Position numbers and translations under genes: made by a program
The notes under the pieces: generated by a model
Seen by the model: only the letters and a program-made list of their open reading frames with translations
What the model was told of the DNA's origin: nothing
Databases searched by the model: none
Assembly: GCF_026586795.1 (NCBI RefSeq)
Contig: NZ_JAPFGY010000034.1
Span: 1 to 33,444 of the forward strand
Reading direction: 5' to 3'
From: Erythrobacter sp. WG
Lineage (GTDB): Bacteria; Pseudomonadota; Alphaproteobacteria; Sphingomonadales; Sphingomonadaceae
DNA length: 33,444 nucleotides
In this document: in pieces, positions 1-9,747 of the stretch
Layout of the letters: each line of letters begins with the position of its first letter
Position numbering within the stretch: the first letter of the stretch is position 1

Positions 1-39
1 GAGGGGCCAGAGGCATTCCTCGACGACCGATAGACAGTC

Positions 40-1239
40 TCACCGCTTCACGCCGCGGCCCTCACCGGATGGATACAGCGAAACAGTCTGTTTGATCACA
101 CCATCAGACGGCACATTCAATCTCTCAGGCTCTATCAAGAACCATCGCGCCTTGTTCGTAACGATGTCCCATGAAAGACTGTCAGCGGGTATATCTATAT
201 TGGAGAAGCGAATCGTTAGTTCATAGGATCCAGAAGGAAGATGTGCGTATGGCCCAAAGGAGACCACACCACGATCTTCTGGCGAGACCGCGAGGCTATC
301 GCCTTTGATGACCCCACATTGATGAAAGAGCGTCCCATCAGCGTGACGATATCTGAGGACTTTACGAACCCGCTCAAAGTCAGCCTTACGCCGCGCAAGC
401 AGAACAGAAGACAAGGGGCTATCAGCTCCCTTGTGTCGTGTACAGATGAAACCGTTCCGCCGAAGGGCCTCAGAGAAATATTTGAGGTTGAAGCCCAGCT
501 CAAGCCATCCGTTCTTTCGGATCGCCCAAACTGATTGACCATCCATGCGCAGACCCCATGGGAGAGGGAAGGTCTCGTTAATTGGCTCAGCCGCGAAACA
601 GACTAGCCCATCCGGCCTGAGGACCCTATCGAACGCGGAGATAAGCTTGATATGGTCTTGGGCATGATGGAAGCATTCGAAGAACAGAACAGCATCAAAT
701 TGGTCATCCAATGCATCAATTAGAGAGAAGTCTCCCACTCTCGCATCGATATTCAATCCCTCCATCTCTGCTCTTCTTCGAATTAGATCAACGAAGTTCT
801 TTTCAATGTCTACTGCGGTTACTTGATATCCCATCTTGGCGAGCGCGAGCGTAGTGTTGCCCCAGCCCGGCCCGAATTCGAGAATGCGAGCACCCGGCGG
901 CAAAGCCATGACCTTGATGATATAGCCGATAGCCATGAGCTGCTCGCCAACAAGATCGCTCGACTGGTGGTGGTAGGGGAAAGGGCTGATCGCCATTTCG
1001 GCAACATCGAAACCGCTTACCTCGTTAGCCGGGGTATAGGGCTTCCCAGCAAGCCTTTCGTAGAGAGCGAATTGCGTGGCCCGATAATGGTCGGAAAACG
1101 GATCGGACGGCAGGTTCAAGTCATACTTCTCTTCGAAAGTATCGAATAGAGCTCGAAGCTCTCGATCATCCTGTGCACTCTCGAGGATCTCGAGAAAACG
1201 ATCAATTTCGGCAACCAATATGTCCGAAGAACTGGTCAT
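40..1239 (-). CDS. Class I SAM-dependent methyltransferase with C-terminal accessory domain
   Basis: Predicted SAM-dependent methyltransferase of 399 aa; the substrate is unknown. The Rossmann motif I (LEFGPGWGNTTLALA) lies near residues 119-133, followed by acidic motif II (VTAVDIE). A motif-IV-like stretch (FDAVLFFECFHH) and LRPDGLVCF follow, so the class I fold is clear. The last 90 or so residues (from about FGPYAHLPSGSYELTIRF) look like a separate beta-rich domain of the kind appended to polysaccharide-modifying enzymes. I chose ATG 1239 because AAGG lies about 7 bases upstream; an in-frame extension to 1365 has no such site. The gene is visibly poorer in G+C and uses more A/T-ending codons than the rest of the window, which suggests transfer. 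The final residues (GEGRGVKR) enter G+C-rich sequence, so the domain may be cut short. No partner gene is in view. A role in O-antigen, capsule or natural-product modification is only a guess. Confidence 0.8.
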   Translation of the reverse strand: MTSSSDILVAEIDRFLEILESAQDDRELRALFDTFEEKYDLNLPSDPFSDHYRATQFALYERLAGKPYTPANEVSGFDVAEMAISPFPYHHQSSDLVGEQLMAIGYIIKVMALPPGARILEFGPGWGNTTLALAKMGYQVTAVDIEKNFVDLIRRRAEMEGLNIDARVGDFSLIDALDDQFDAVLFFECFHHAQDHIKLISAFDRVLRPDGLVCFAAEPINETFPLPWGLRMDGQSVWAIRKNGWLELGFNLKYFSEALRRNGFICTRHKGADSPLSSVLLARRKADFERVRKVLRYRHADGTLFHQCGVIKGDSLAVSPEDRGVVSFGPYAHLPSGSYELTIRFSNIDIPADSLSWDIVTNKARWFLIEPERLNVPSDGVIKQTVSLYPSGEGRGVKR

Positions 1240-1266
1240 CAACTGCACCTTGTAAGTTTCAAGCCA

Positions 1267-1290
1267 GGTGTCACAAAAACACATGACACC
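1267..1290. repeat. Inverted repeat upstream of the methyltransferase
   Basis: Perfect 7-base arms GGTGTCA and TGACACC are separated by a 10-base A-rich spacer. The repeat sits about 30-50 bases upstream of the methyltransferase start at 1239. It could be an operator or a leader hairpin. No regulator gene is in view. Confidence 0.5.
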
Positions 1291-1444
1291 GCCTAGCCAA
1301 TGCTTCTCGCCAGAGCACGCTGCGTATCGACCAGCCGCTCTCCGGCGCACGGGTGACCCAGCCATGACGCTCCCATCGTGGCACCTGCAAGCCTCTGAAT
1401 CGTCGACAGAGAGACTGTCAAGTACGACGTCTTGCCAGAATCGA

Positions 1445-1690
1445 TCAAGCGCCGGGCCCCGGTCCCGCGCACCGCAGCTTGCGCCCGCATTTCTCGCAGC
1501 GCAAGCGGGCTGCCACTGCCTCCAGCCGGCAACCCTCCAGCAGCGCGCCGGTTGGGACGCGATTCAGGAAAGAGCCCGCCCCGTCCTCAAACGTCGCTTC
1601 GATCGGCTGCCCATCCTTGCCGATACGCCGCTTCGCATATCTCGGAACGAATGCCGCCGGACGGCCCGATGGTCTTCGATGACCGCGCGG
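1445..1690 (-). pseudogene. Degraded reading frame encoding a Cys-rich C-terminus
   Basis: This is a stretch of about 80 codons on the minus strand without stops, ending at TGA 1445-1447. It has no ATG, GTG or TTG start in frame. Its translation looks protein-like rather than like a shadow frame: a basic segment (FVPRYAKRRIGKDGQPIEA), an aliphatic helix-like part, and a final Cys-X2-Cys-X5-Cys cluster (CEKCGRKLRC) resembling half of a zinc ribbon. An overlapping frame starting with ATG near 1713 (MREDCAVMAARSSKTIG) has similar local wording before it leaves frame. A frameshifted small gene is therefore plausible. I do not recognise a family. This is the only gene-like content in the roughly 600 bases between the methyltransferase start and 1869. 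Confidence 0.3.
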
Positions 1691-1868
1691 CCATGACCGC
1701 GCAATCCTCGCGCATTCGACTATGCTGCACAGGCGCTTGCGCGCTGAATCTGCCCGAGAGCGTCTTCTCGTTGCGACGCCTTTATCTTATCGCGTGGACA
1801 TGACATCCGGTCCTGATGTAGCCTCTGTGCCAGAGCGGCCTGCAAGGCCGAATACGGCGAGAGGATGC

Positions 1869-2246
1869 ATGACCACATCCGAAACCTGGGAAGTCGATCG
1901 CCTGGCCGCGGCCGAATTGCTGGCCCGGCTCAAGGAGGCGCCCGAAGGGGAATGGGGCACCATCGCCGCCGAAGCGATCGCGAGTATGCGCCTGCACAAC
2001 TATGACTGGGCCGCGCAGCGCGTGCGGCAATCGATGCTGGCAACCCTGGAACGGGAAGCGGACCGGACGTTCCGGGATCGGGACGCGTCGTGGTCGGATG
2101 GCTTCGTGCACGCGGAGAAGTGCCTGCTCGCCACCTCGACATCGGACTTGTTGGGGGTCTCTTCCCGCCCTGCGCGCAGCAAGGGGCAGGTCCTGAGAGC
2201 CCTCCTTCGCTCCGCGAGGCGACAGAAGTCGGTCCCCACGACCTGA
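1869..2246 (+). CDS. Hypothetical protein (125 aa)
   Basis: Small soluble protein with no family I recognise. I chose ATG 1869 because GAGAGG precedes it by about 5 bases. The longer in-frame extension to 1722 is Arg-rich and looks non-coding. The N-terminal two-thirds is predicted helical, with charged/Leu-Ala segments (VDRLAAAELLARLKEA near 8-23 and HNYDWAAQRVRQSML near 46-60) and several Trp. The tail from about residue 95 is basic and low in complexity (ARSKGQVLRALLRSARRQK). No signal peptide or membrane segment is seen. It lies upstream of the YeeE/YedE-like permease on the same strand, with about 95 bases between. A functional link is not shown. The basic tail could be nucleic-acid binding, but this is speculative. 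Confidence 0.55.
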   Translation: MTTSETWEVDRLAAAELLARLKEAPEGEWGTIAAEAIASMRLHNYDWAAQRVRQSMLATLEREADRTFRDRDASWSDGFVHAEKCLLATSTSDLLGVSSRPARSKGQVLRALLRSARRQKSVPTT

Positions 2247-2340
2247 TCGCACGCGGCAAGGCTCCTCGCCCGTCCTCGCAGCGCGAGGCCCGTGCACCTC
2301 GCCTTCGGCAGGATTGTCTTGCCCCGGCAACTCGTCCATC

Positions 2341-3297
2341 GTGAAGACCGTGCCATCTCTTGTCACGGCCTTGCTCATGTTCCTCATCGGCTATGCCAGC
2401 CAGCGCGCAGGGGTGTGCATGGTGCGTGCGGTGCGCGAGGTGATGGAGCGCAAGCGCCTGCACCGCCTGGCAGGCTTCACCCTCGCGGCGGGCTCGGCCA
2501 TGCTGGTGATGGGTCTCGCTGAATGGCTCGGCGCGCGGCCGTTCGAGACGATCCTCGGCACGCCTGCCGATGGCGTTGCGGTTGCGGGCGGCGTGATCTT
2601 CGGCTTCGGCTCGCTCGTCGCGGGACACTGTGCGATGGGCACGCTCGCGGCGCTGACCGCCGGGGATGTGCCGCGGATCGCCTCGATCGCGGCGATGTTC
2701 CTGGCGGCGCTCGTGCTGGGTCCGGAAATGTCGCAGGCGGTGCTGCATCTGCCGGTGCGCGGGCCCCTCGCCTCCCCGCTCACCGCGCATCCCGGCTGGG
2801 CGCTGGCACTGGGCGGCATCCTCGTGGGAACCGCAGGCACATACATCCACCGGCGGATCGGCTGGAAGCCGCCGCGCGGGGGCTGGTCGCCGCTGATCGC
2901 GATGAGTGTGGTCGGCGCGGCCTCCGGCCTCCTCTTCGCGCTCGACCGGAACTGGGTCTACACCAGCCGCATCGCGCAGATCGCGCAGAGCGGGATGACG
3001 ACCGCTCCGGCGACGCTGCTGGGCCTGCTGGTGCTGGTCTTCGGGATGGTGAGCGCGGCGCTGACCGGTGGCGCATTCCGGCTGGCCATCGGCCGCCCCC
3101 GCGCCTGGGCCCGGGCGTTCGCCGGCGGATTGCTCATGGGCGTGGGCGCGACGCTGGTGCCGGGCGGCAATGACGCGATGCTGTTCACCGGGGTGCCGTT
3201 GCTGCTCCCCAACCTGCTGATCGCCTACGCGGCCTTTACCGCAACCCTGTTCGCCGCGCTCATGCTGCGCAGCCGGGCGGTGTCGACAGGCGCCTAG
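2341..3297 (+). CDS. YeeE/YedE-family (sulfur transport domain) membrane protein
   Basis: Integral membrane protein of about 318 aa with eight or nine hydrophobic segments. The YeeE/YedE layout is seen: a first Cys motif SQRAGVC near residue 26, then the signature FGFGSLVAGHCAMGTL with Cys near residue 97. The third repeat, GGLLMGVGATLVPGGNDAM near 262-280, has no Cys. Characterised relatives (TsuA type) pass thiosulfate along three pore cysteines, so transport of a sulfur compound is likely but the exact substrate is uncertain. The start is ambiguous. GTG 2341 gives a typical short charged N-terminus before helix 1; TTG 2314 would add nine residues, and neither has a good ribosome site. The gene converges on a TauE/SafE-type permease and shares its stop region. 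Confidence 0.8.
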   Translation: MKTVPSLVTALLMFLIGYASQRAGVCMVRAVREVMERKRLHRLAGFTLAAGSAMLVMGLAEWLGARPFETILGTPADGVAVAGGVIFGFGSLVAGHCAMGTLAALTAGDVPRIASIAAMFLAALVLGPEMSQAVLHLPVRGPLASPLTAHPGWALALGGILVGTAGTYIHRRIGWKPPRGGWSPLIAMSVVGAASGLLFALDRNWVYTSRIAQIAQSGMTTAPATLLGLLVLVFGMVSAALTGGAFRLAIGRPRAWARAFAGGLLMGVGATLVPGGNDAMLFTGVPLLLPNLLIAYAAFTATLFAALMLRSRAVSTGA

Positions 3298-4052
3298 AGC
3301 CCGACGAGCAGCCGCACCCCGACCACCGCGACGAGCAGCGCCGTCAGCCAGCGGATCCACCGCGGCGGCAGGAGCCGCGCGGCGAGGAGGCTCCCGATCT
3401 GGCCGCCGATCACCACGGCAACGAGCAGCGGCAGGGCCGATCCCAGCGCCTGCCCGAACAGGTCGGGCCCGTTCTTGAGCATCTGCCCGGCAAGGCCGAA
3501 CAGCGAATTGACGAGGATGAAGAGGCTGGCGGTCGCGGCGATCCCGCGCGCCTCGTGCCAGCGCGCCAGGTGCAGGAGCGGGGCGAGAAAGATGCCTCCG
3601 CCGATCCCCACCAACCCGGCGAAGTAGCCCAAGGGTGCCGCGGCGAGCGGCATCAGCCGGGCCGCGCGCGAGGGCGCCCCGTCCGCATTCTCGCGCACCG
3701 GGATCAGCATGGTGAGCGCGGTCAGCACGAGGCTCGCCCCCAGGAGGGTGAGGAAGGTCGCCTCCTTGATCGGCGTCAGCCCGCCCGCAAAGCTCGCCGG
3801 TGCGCCTAGGGCGACAATCACCAGCGCCTTTTTCCAGGGGGTGAGCCCGGCACGCGCGAAGCGGATGCTCGATCCGCTCACCACCACGATGTTGCAAGCG
3901 AGGCTGATCAGCGGCAGCAGGCGGTAATCGAGCCCCGACAGCGCGAGCAGCGCCGAATAGGTCGACCCGCCCCCGAAGCCGACGCTGGCATAAAGCAGCG
4001 CGGTGACGAGGAAGGCGAGCGCCAGCAGCGCCGGGACCGCCCCGATCATCAT
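3294..4052 (-). CDS. TSUP-family permease (sulfite exporter TauE/SafE type)
   Basis: Membrane protein of 252 aa with seven or eight hydrophobic segments. The duplicated TauE/SafE pattern is seen: an N-terminal half with SVGFGGGSTYSALLAL near 23-38, and a C-terminal half with GLVGIGGGIFLAPLLHL near 145-161. These Gly-rich re-entrant motifs define the 4-toluenesulfonate/sulfite uptake-export family. The family moves small anions such as sulfite, sulfoacetate or sulfonates across the inner membrane; the substrate here cannot be assigned. Two adjacent ATGs (4052 and 4049) follow GGGG by about 9 bases. The gene begins 21 bases after the secA stop on the same strand, so it may be co-transcribed with secA. 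Its TAG overlaps the TAG of the convergent YeeE-like gene in one CTAG. Confidence 0.88.
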   Translation of the reverse strand: MMIGAVPALLALAFLVTALLYASVGFGGGSTYSALLALSGLDYRLLPLISLACNIVVVSGSSIRFARAGLTPWKKALVIVALGAPASFAGGLTPIKEATFLTLLGASLVLTALTMLIPVRENADGAPSRAARLMPLAAAPLGYFAGLVGIGGGIFLAPLLHLARWHEARGIAATASLFILVNSLFGLAGQMLKNGPDLFGQALGSALPLLVAVVIGGQIGSLLAARLLPPRWIRWLTALLVAVVGVRLLVGL

Positions 4053-4073
4053 CGCGTCAACCCCGCCGAGCGA

Positions 4074-6839
<2,766 letters not shown>

Positions 6840-6869
6840 GGGTGTCGGAACCTTCGATGCAGGGGGCTG

Positions 6870-6884
6870 GCCTCCTCGGGAGGC
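6870..6884 (-). other. Hairpin in the secA leader
   Basis: A perfect 6-base stem GCCTCC/GGAGGC with a 3-base loop lies between the small exported ORF and secA, about 30 bases before the secA ATG. In the transcript the 3' arm carries GGAGG, a ribosome-binding sequence held in the stem. It is too far from the ATG to be the normal secA site. A regulatory leader structure is possible but unproven. Confidence 0.4.
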
Positions 6885-6969
6885 GCCGCTTCAGCTTGTG
6901 GGGGCGGCGCGCACGGACAGCTTGAGCCGCGGCGCGCGAAAACACGGGGTGAGGAATGCCGCAGCGCGC

Positions 6970-7245
6970 CTATTCGAGGGCGCGCTCGACCCCCATCAGG
7001 ACCGGCAGGCGCAGCGCCTGCGGGACGTGCGGGGCCGGCGGCGGCGGCTCGACCGCGCGGGTCGCGCTGATCGTCGCGGGCACCGCCTGGGCCACCCCAT
7101 GCTCGCCTGCGCCGCTGTCGTCCCGCGCGCTTGCAGCGATGGCGGGACCGCAGGCCAACGCCTCGGCCAGCGACGCCTGTGCTGTGCCGCCGAAAGCGAC
7201 AAGGCCGGTCAGCAGAGCCAAAAATGCGAGGAAACGCCGGGTCAT
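6970..7245 (-). CDS. Small exported Pro-rich protein upstream of secA (possible secretion monitor)
   Basis: 91-aa protein with a clear Sec signal peptide: MTRR, a hydrophobic core (FLAFLALLTGLVAFGG), and a likely AQA cleavage site near residue 24. The mature part is short and Ala/Pro-rich. It contains RAVEPPPPAPHVP near residues 63-75, with four consecutive CCG proline codons that would slow ribosomes. ATG 7245 follows GGGGA. It is co-oriented with secA, 130 bases upstream, and divergent from argJ. I recognise no enzymatic domain. Its position, export signal and Pro-rich tail resemble the logic of SecM and other upstream arrest peptides, but neither the SecM arrest motif nor the RAPP motif is present. 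A plain small secreted protein remains the cautious alternative. Confidence 0.65.
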   Translation of the reverse strand: MTRRFLAFLALLTGLVAFGGTAQASLAEALACGPAIAASARDDSGAGEHGVAQAVPATISATRAVEPPPPAPHVPQALRLPVLMGVERALE

Positions 7246-7333
7246 GATCCCCGTAAATAGGAAATCCTGCAGGTTTCGTCCACCCGAATTGCCGATTTAC
7301 CTGCGCACGAGCGCGTCCTAGAGGCTCGGCCCC

Positions 7334-8560
7334 ATGCAGATCGACCCTTCGCCCCTCGCCCGGCCCTTCCCCGCCTTGCCGCCGATTGCCGGCGTCACCC
7401 TGCGCATCGCAAAGGCGCGCTACAAGACATGGGACCGCTGCGACCTGACATTTGCCGAGCTGGCCGAAGGCACCAGCGTCGCCGGCGTGTTCACGAAGAG
7501 CGCCTGCGCCTCATCGGAGGTGGAACTCGGCCGAGAGGCGGTGAAGCAGGGTCGCGCGCGGGCACTGATCGTTAACGCGGGCAACTCCAACGCCTTCACC
7601 GGCTGGCGCGGCCGGGCTGCGGTGGAAGCAATCAGGGCGCAGGTATCCGAGGCGCTCGCCTGCGCGTTCGACGAGGTGTTCGTCTCCTCCACCGGCGTCA
7701 TCGGCGTGCCCCTCCCGGTCGACAAGGCGCAAGCGGGGATCGCCGCCGCGCTGACGGCGGAGCCCTGCGGCTGGGAGGATGCGGCGAACGCGATCGGCAC
7801 CACCGACACTTATCCCAAAGGCGCGGGCGCATCCGCGATGATCGGTGGCACCCGCGTGGAGCTGGCGGGCATCATCAAGGGCTCGGGCATGATCGCGCCC
7901 GACATGGCGACGATGCTCGGCTATATCTTCACCGACGCCGACGTTGCGCCGGCCTTTCTCCAGGAGGCGCTCGAGCGCGCCAACGCTGTGACCTTCTCCT
8001 GCATCACCGTCGACGGGGACACCTCGACCAGCGACACCGTGATGGTCTTCGCCACCGGCAAGGCCGGCAACGCGCGGATCGAAAGCTGGGACAGCCCCGG
8101 CGCGGATGCCTTCGGCGCGGCGCTCGCCGATGTGTGCCGCGAGCTTGCGCAGCTGGTGGTGCGCGACGGTGAGGGCGCGCGCAAATTCGTCACCATCCGC
8201 GTGAGCGGCGCGGTGAGCGACGACAGCGCCCGCCGCATCGGCCTCGCCATCGCCAACTCGCCGCTGGTCAAGACCGCGATCGCGGGCGAGGACGCCAACT
8301 GGGGCCGCGTCGTCATGGCGGTGGGCAAGGCGGGCGAACCGGCCGACCGCGACAAGCTCTCGATCGCCTTCGGCGGCATCTGGACGGCGCGAGACGGGCT
8401 TCCGGTGGAGGGTTACGACGAGACGCCCGTCGCAGCCCACCTCAAAGGCGAGGAAATCGACATCGCGGTCGACCTCGGGCTCGGCGAAGGGCGCGCCACC
8501 GTGTGGACCTGCGACCTCACCCACGGCTACATCGCGATCAACGCGGACTACCGCTCGTGA
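7334..8560 (+). CDS. argJ: Bifunctional ornithine acetyltransferase / N-acetylglutamate synthase
   Basis: Arginine biosynthesis enzyme that transfers acetyl from N-acetylornithine to glutamate and, in bifunctional forms, also uses acetyl-CoA. It is full length at 408 aa. The self-cleavage and active site KGSGMIAPDMATMLGY is at 182-197; cleavage before Thr193 gives the alpha and beta chains and makes Thr193 the nucleophile. The oxyanion-region SSTGVIG is at 118-124 and the C-terminal GEDANWGRV is also typical of the family. ATG 7334 has GAGG about 9 bases upstream. The gene overlaps the following phosphatase-family gene at GTGA, so the two are translationally coupled. It is divergent from the small exported gene, with 88 bases between the starts. 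Whether it is mono- or bifunctional cannot be read from the sequence. Confidence 0.97.
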   Translation: MQIDPSPLARPFPALPPIAGVTLRIAKARYKTWDRCDLTFAELAEGTSVAGVFTKSACASSEVELGREAVKQGRARALIVNAGNSNAFTGWRGRAAVEAIRAQVSEALACAFDEVFVSSTGVIGVPLPVDKAQAGIAAALTAEPCGWEDAANAIGTTDTYPKGAGASAMIGGTRVELAGIIKGSGMIAPDMATMLGYIFTDADVAPAFLQEALERANAVTFSCITVDGDTSTSDTVMVFATGKAGNARIESWDSPGADAFGAALADVCRELAQLVVRDGEGARKFVTIRVSGAVSDDSARRIGLAIANSPLVKTAIAGEDANWGRVVMAVGKAGEPADRDKLSIAFGGIWTARDGLPVEGYDETPVAAHLKGEEIDIAVDLGLGEGRATVWTCDLTHGYIAINADYRS

Positions 8561-9351
8561 GCGCACTCGACGACGAAATCCGCGACCTGCTGCGCTTCGC
8601 CGCGCAAAAATCGATGCTGCCGCGCTTCCGCAACCTTGCTGCGGGCGAAGTCGCAATGAAGGGCAAGGACGACCCCGTCACCATCGTCGACCGCGAGATC
8701 GAGGCCTTTCTCACCGAGGCGCTGACGAAGCTCGCCCCCGGCGTCGCGGTGGTGGGCGAGGAAGCGGTCGCCGCCGACAAGCGCGTGCTCGATCACCTTG
8801 CGGGCCCGTGCTGGATCGTCGACCCGCTCGACGGCACCGCCAACTTCGCCGAGGGCAAGGAGCCGTTCGGGATCATCGTCGCGCTCGCCGATGCCGGCGA
8901 GGCGGTGGCGGGGTGGATCTATGACCCCAACCAGGACCGCTTCTGCCACGCCCGGCGCGGCGAAGGCGCCTTCGTGAACGGCGAGCGCATCGCCGCGCGG
9001 ACCACCGGGAGCCACCCGCCCGTTGCCGCGATCAGCCGCATCTTCCTCTCGGCAAAAGAATCCGCCGAGGTCGATGCGAAGCTCGCGCCGCACTATGCGC
9101 TTACCGACATTCCGCGCTGCGCCGCTGAGCAATACCCGCGTCTCGCACTGGGCGAGAACGACGTGTCGAGCTTCAAGCGCACCCTCGCCTGGGACCACGC
9201 CGCTGGCGTGCTGTGGCTCAACGAGGCAGGCGGCAAGGCGGCGCGCATCGACGGCAGCGCCTACCGTGTCGACCAGCACGACGCGCCGGAACTGGTCGGC
9301 GCGTCGAGCCCGGCGATCTGGGACGAATTCGTCGCCCGGGTGCTGGCGTGA
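8557..9351 (+). CDS. Inositol monophosphatase family protein
   Basis: Mg2+-dependent sugar-phosphate phosphatase of the IMPase fold, 264 aa. The three metal-site motifs are present: GEE near 67-69, DPLDGTANF near 89-97, and WDHAAG near 212-217. Family members act on inositol phosphate, histidinol phosphate, fructose bisphosphate or 3'-phosphoadenosine nucleotides, so the substrate is unsettled. A histidinol-phosphatase role would fit its coupling to the amino-acid gene argJ but is inference. I chose GTG 8557 because it overlaps the argJ TGA (GTGA), the usual coupled arrangement; an in-frame extension into argJ is not needed. It converges on trxA with only four bases between the stop codons. 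Confidence 0.92.
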   Translation: MSALDDEIRDLLRFAAQKSMLPRFRNLAAGEVAMKGKDDPVTIVDREIEAFLTEALTKLAPGVAVVGEEAVAADKRVLDHLAGPCWIVDPLDGTANFAEGKEPFGIIVALADAGEAVAGWIYDPNQDRFCHARRGEGAFVNGERIAARTTGSHPPVAAISRIFLSAKESAEVDAKLAPHYALTDIPRCAAEQYPRLALGENDVSSFKRTLAWDHAAGVLWLNEAGGKAARIDGSAYRVDQHDAPELVGASSPAIWDEFVARVLA

Positions 9352-9355
9352 CGCC

Positions 9356-9676
9356 TCAGAGCTCGCTTTCGAGCCAGGCCTTCAGCGCGCCCTTGGGCGC
9401 CGCGCCGAGCTTCTGCGCGACCGGCTGACCGTTCTTGTAGAGCACCATCAGCGGGATCGACTGCACGCCCAGCTGCGAGGGCGTGTCGGTGTTCTCCATG
9501 ATGTCCATCTTGGCGATCGTCACCTTGCCGGCGAGTTCCTCGCTGATCTCCTCGAGCGCGGGAGCGATCATCTTGCAGGGGCCGCACCAGTCGGCCCAGA
9601 AATCGACCAGCACGGGGGTGTCGCTCTCCAGCACATCGGCCGCGAAGCTCGCATCGGTCACGTTGACGGTCGCCAT
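9356..9676 (-). CDS. trxA: Thioredoxin
   Basis: Cytoplasmic thiol-disulfide oxidoreductase of 106 aa, the usual thioredoxin length. The redox motif WCGPCK lies near residues 30-35 inside FWADWCGPCKMIAP, and the cis-Pro region is QSIPLMVLYKNG near 73-84. It donates electrons to ribonucleotide reductase, peroxiredoxins and methionine sulfoxide reductases after reduction by TrxB. ATG 9676 is preceded by AAGGAG at 8 bases, a strong ribosome site. It lies 71 bases downstream of addA on the same strand and has its own ribosome site, so it may be the last gene of the addBA run or have a separate promoter. Confidence 0.98.
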   Translation of the reverse strand: MATVNVTDASFAADVLESDTPVLVDFWADWCGPCKMIAPALEEISEELAGKVTIAKMDIMENTDTPSQLGVQSIPLMVLYKNGQPVAQKLGAAPKGALKAWLESEL

Positions 9677-9747
9677 TGTGTATCTCCTTTTCGCCGGCGA
9701 GCATAGGGGCGCCGGTCACGCGAATGCAATGTAGTGCGGCCGCCTAT

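Noticed and set aside
1268..1803. Overlapping plus-strand frames in the gap after the methyltransferase
   Set aside because: No ribosome sites, Arg/Ser/Pro-rich shadow composition, and the more protein-like wording is on the opposite strand.
1930..3897. 655-codon minus-strand frame across the YeeE-like gene and part of the TauE/SafE-like gene
   Set aside because: It spans two real genes and their junction, is extremely Arg-rich, and has no domains.
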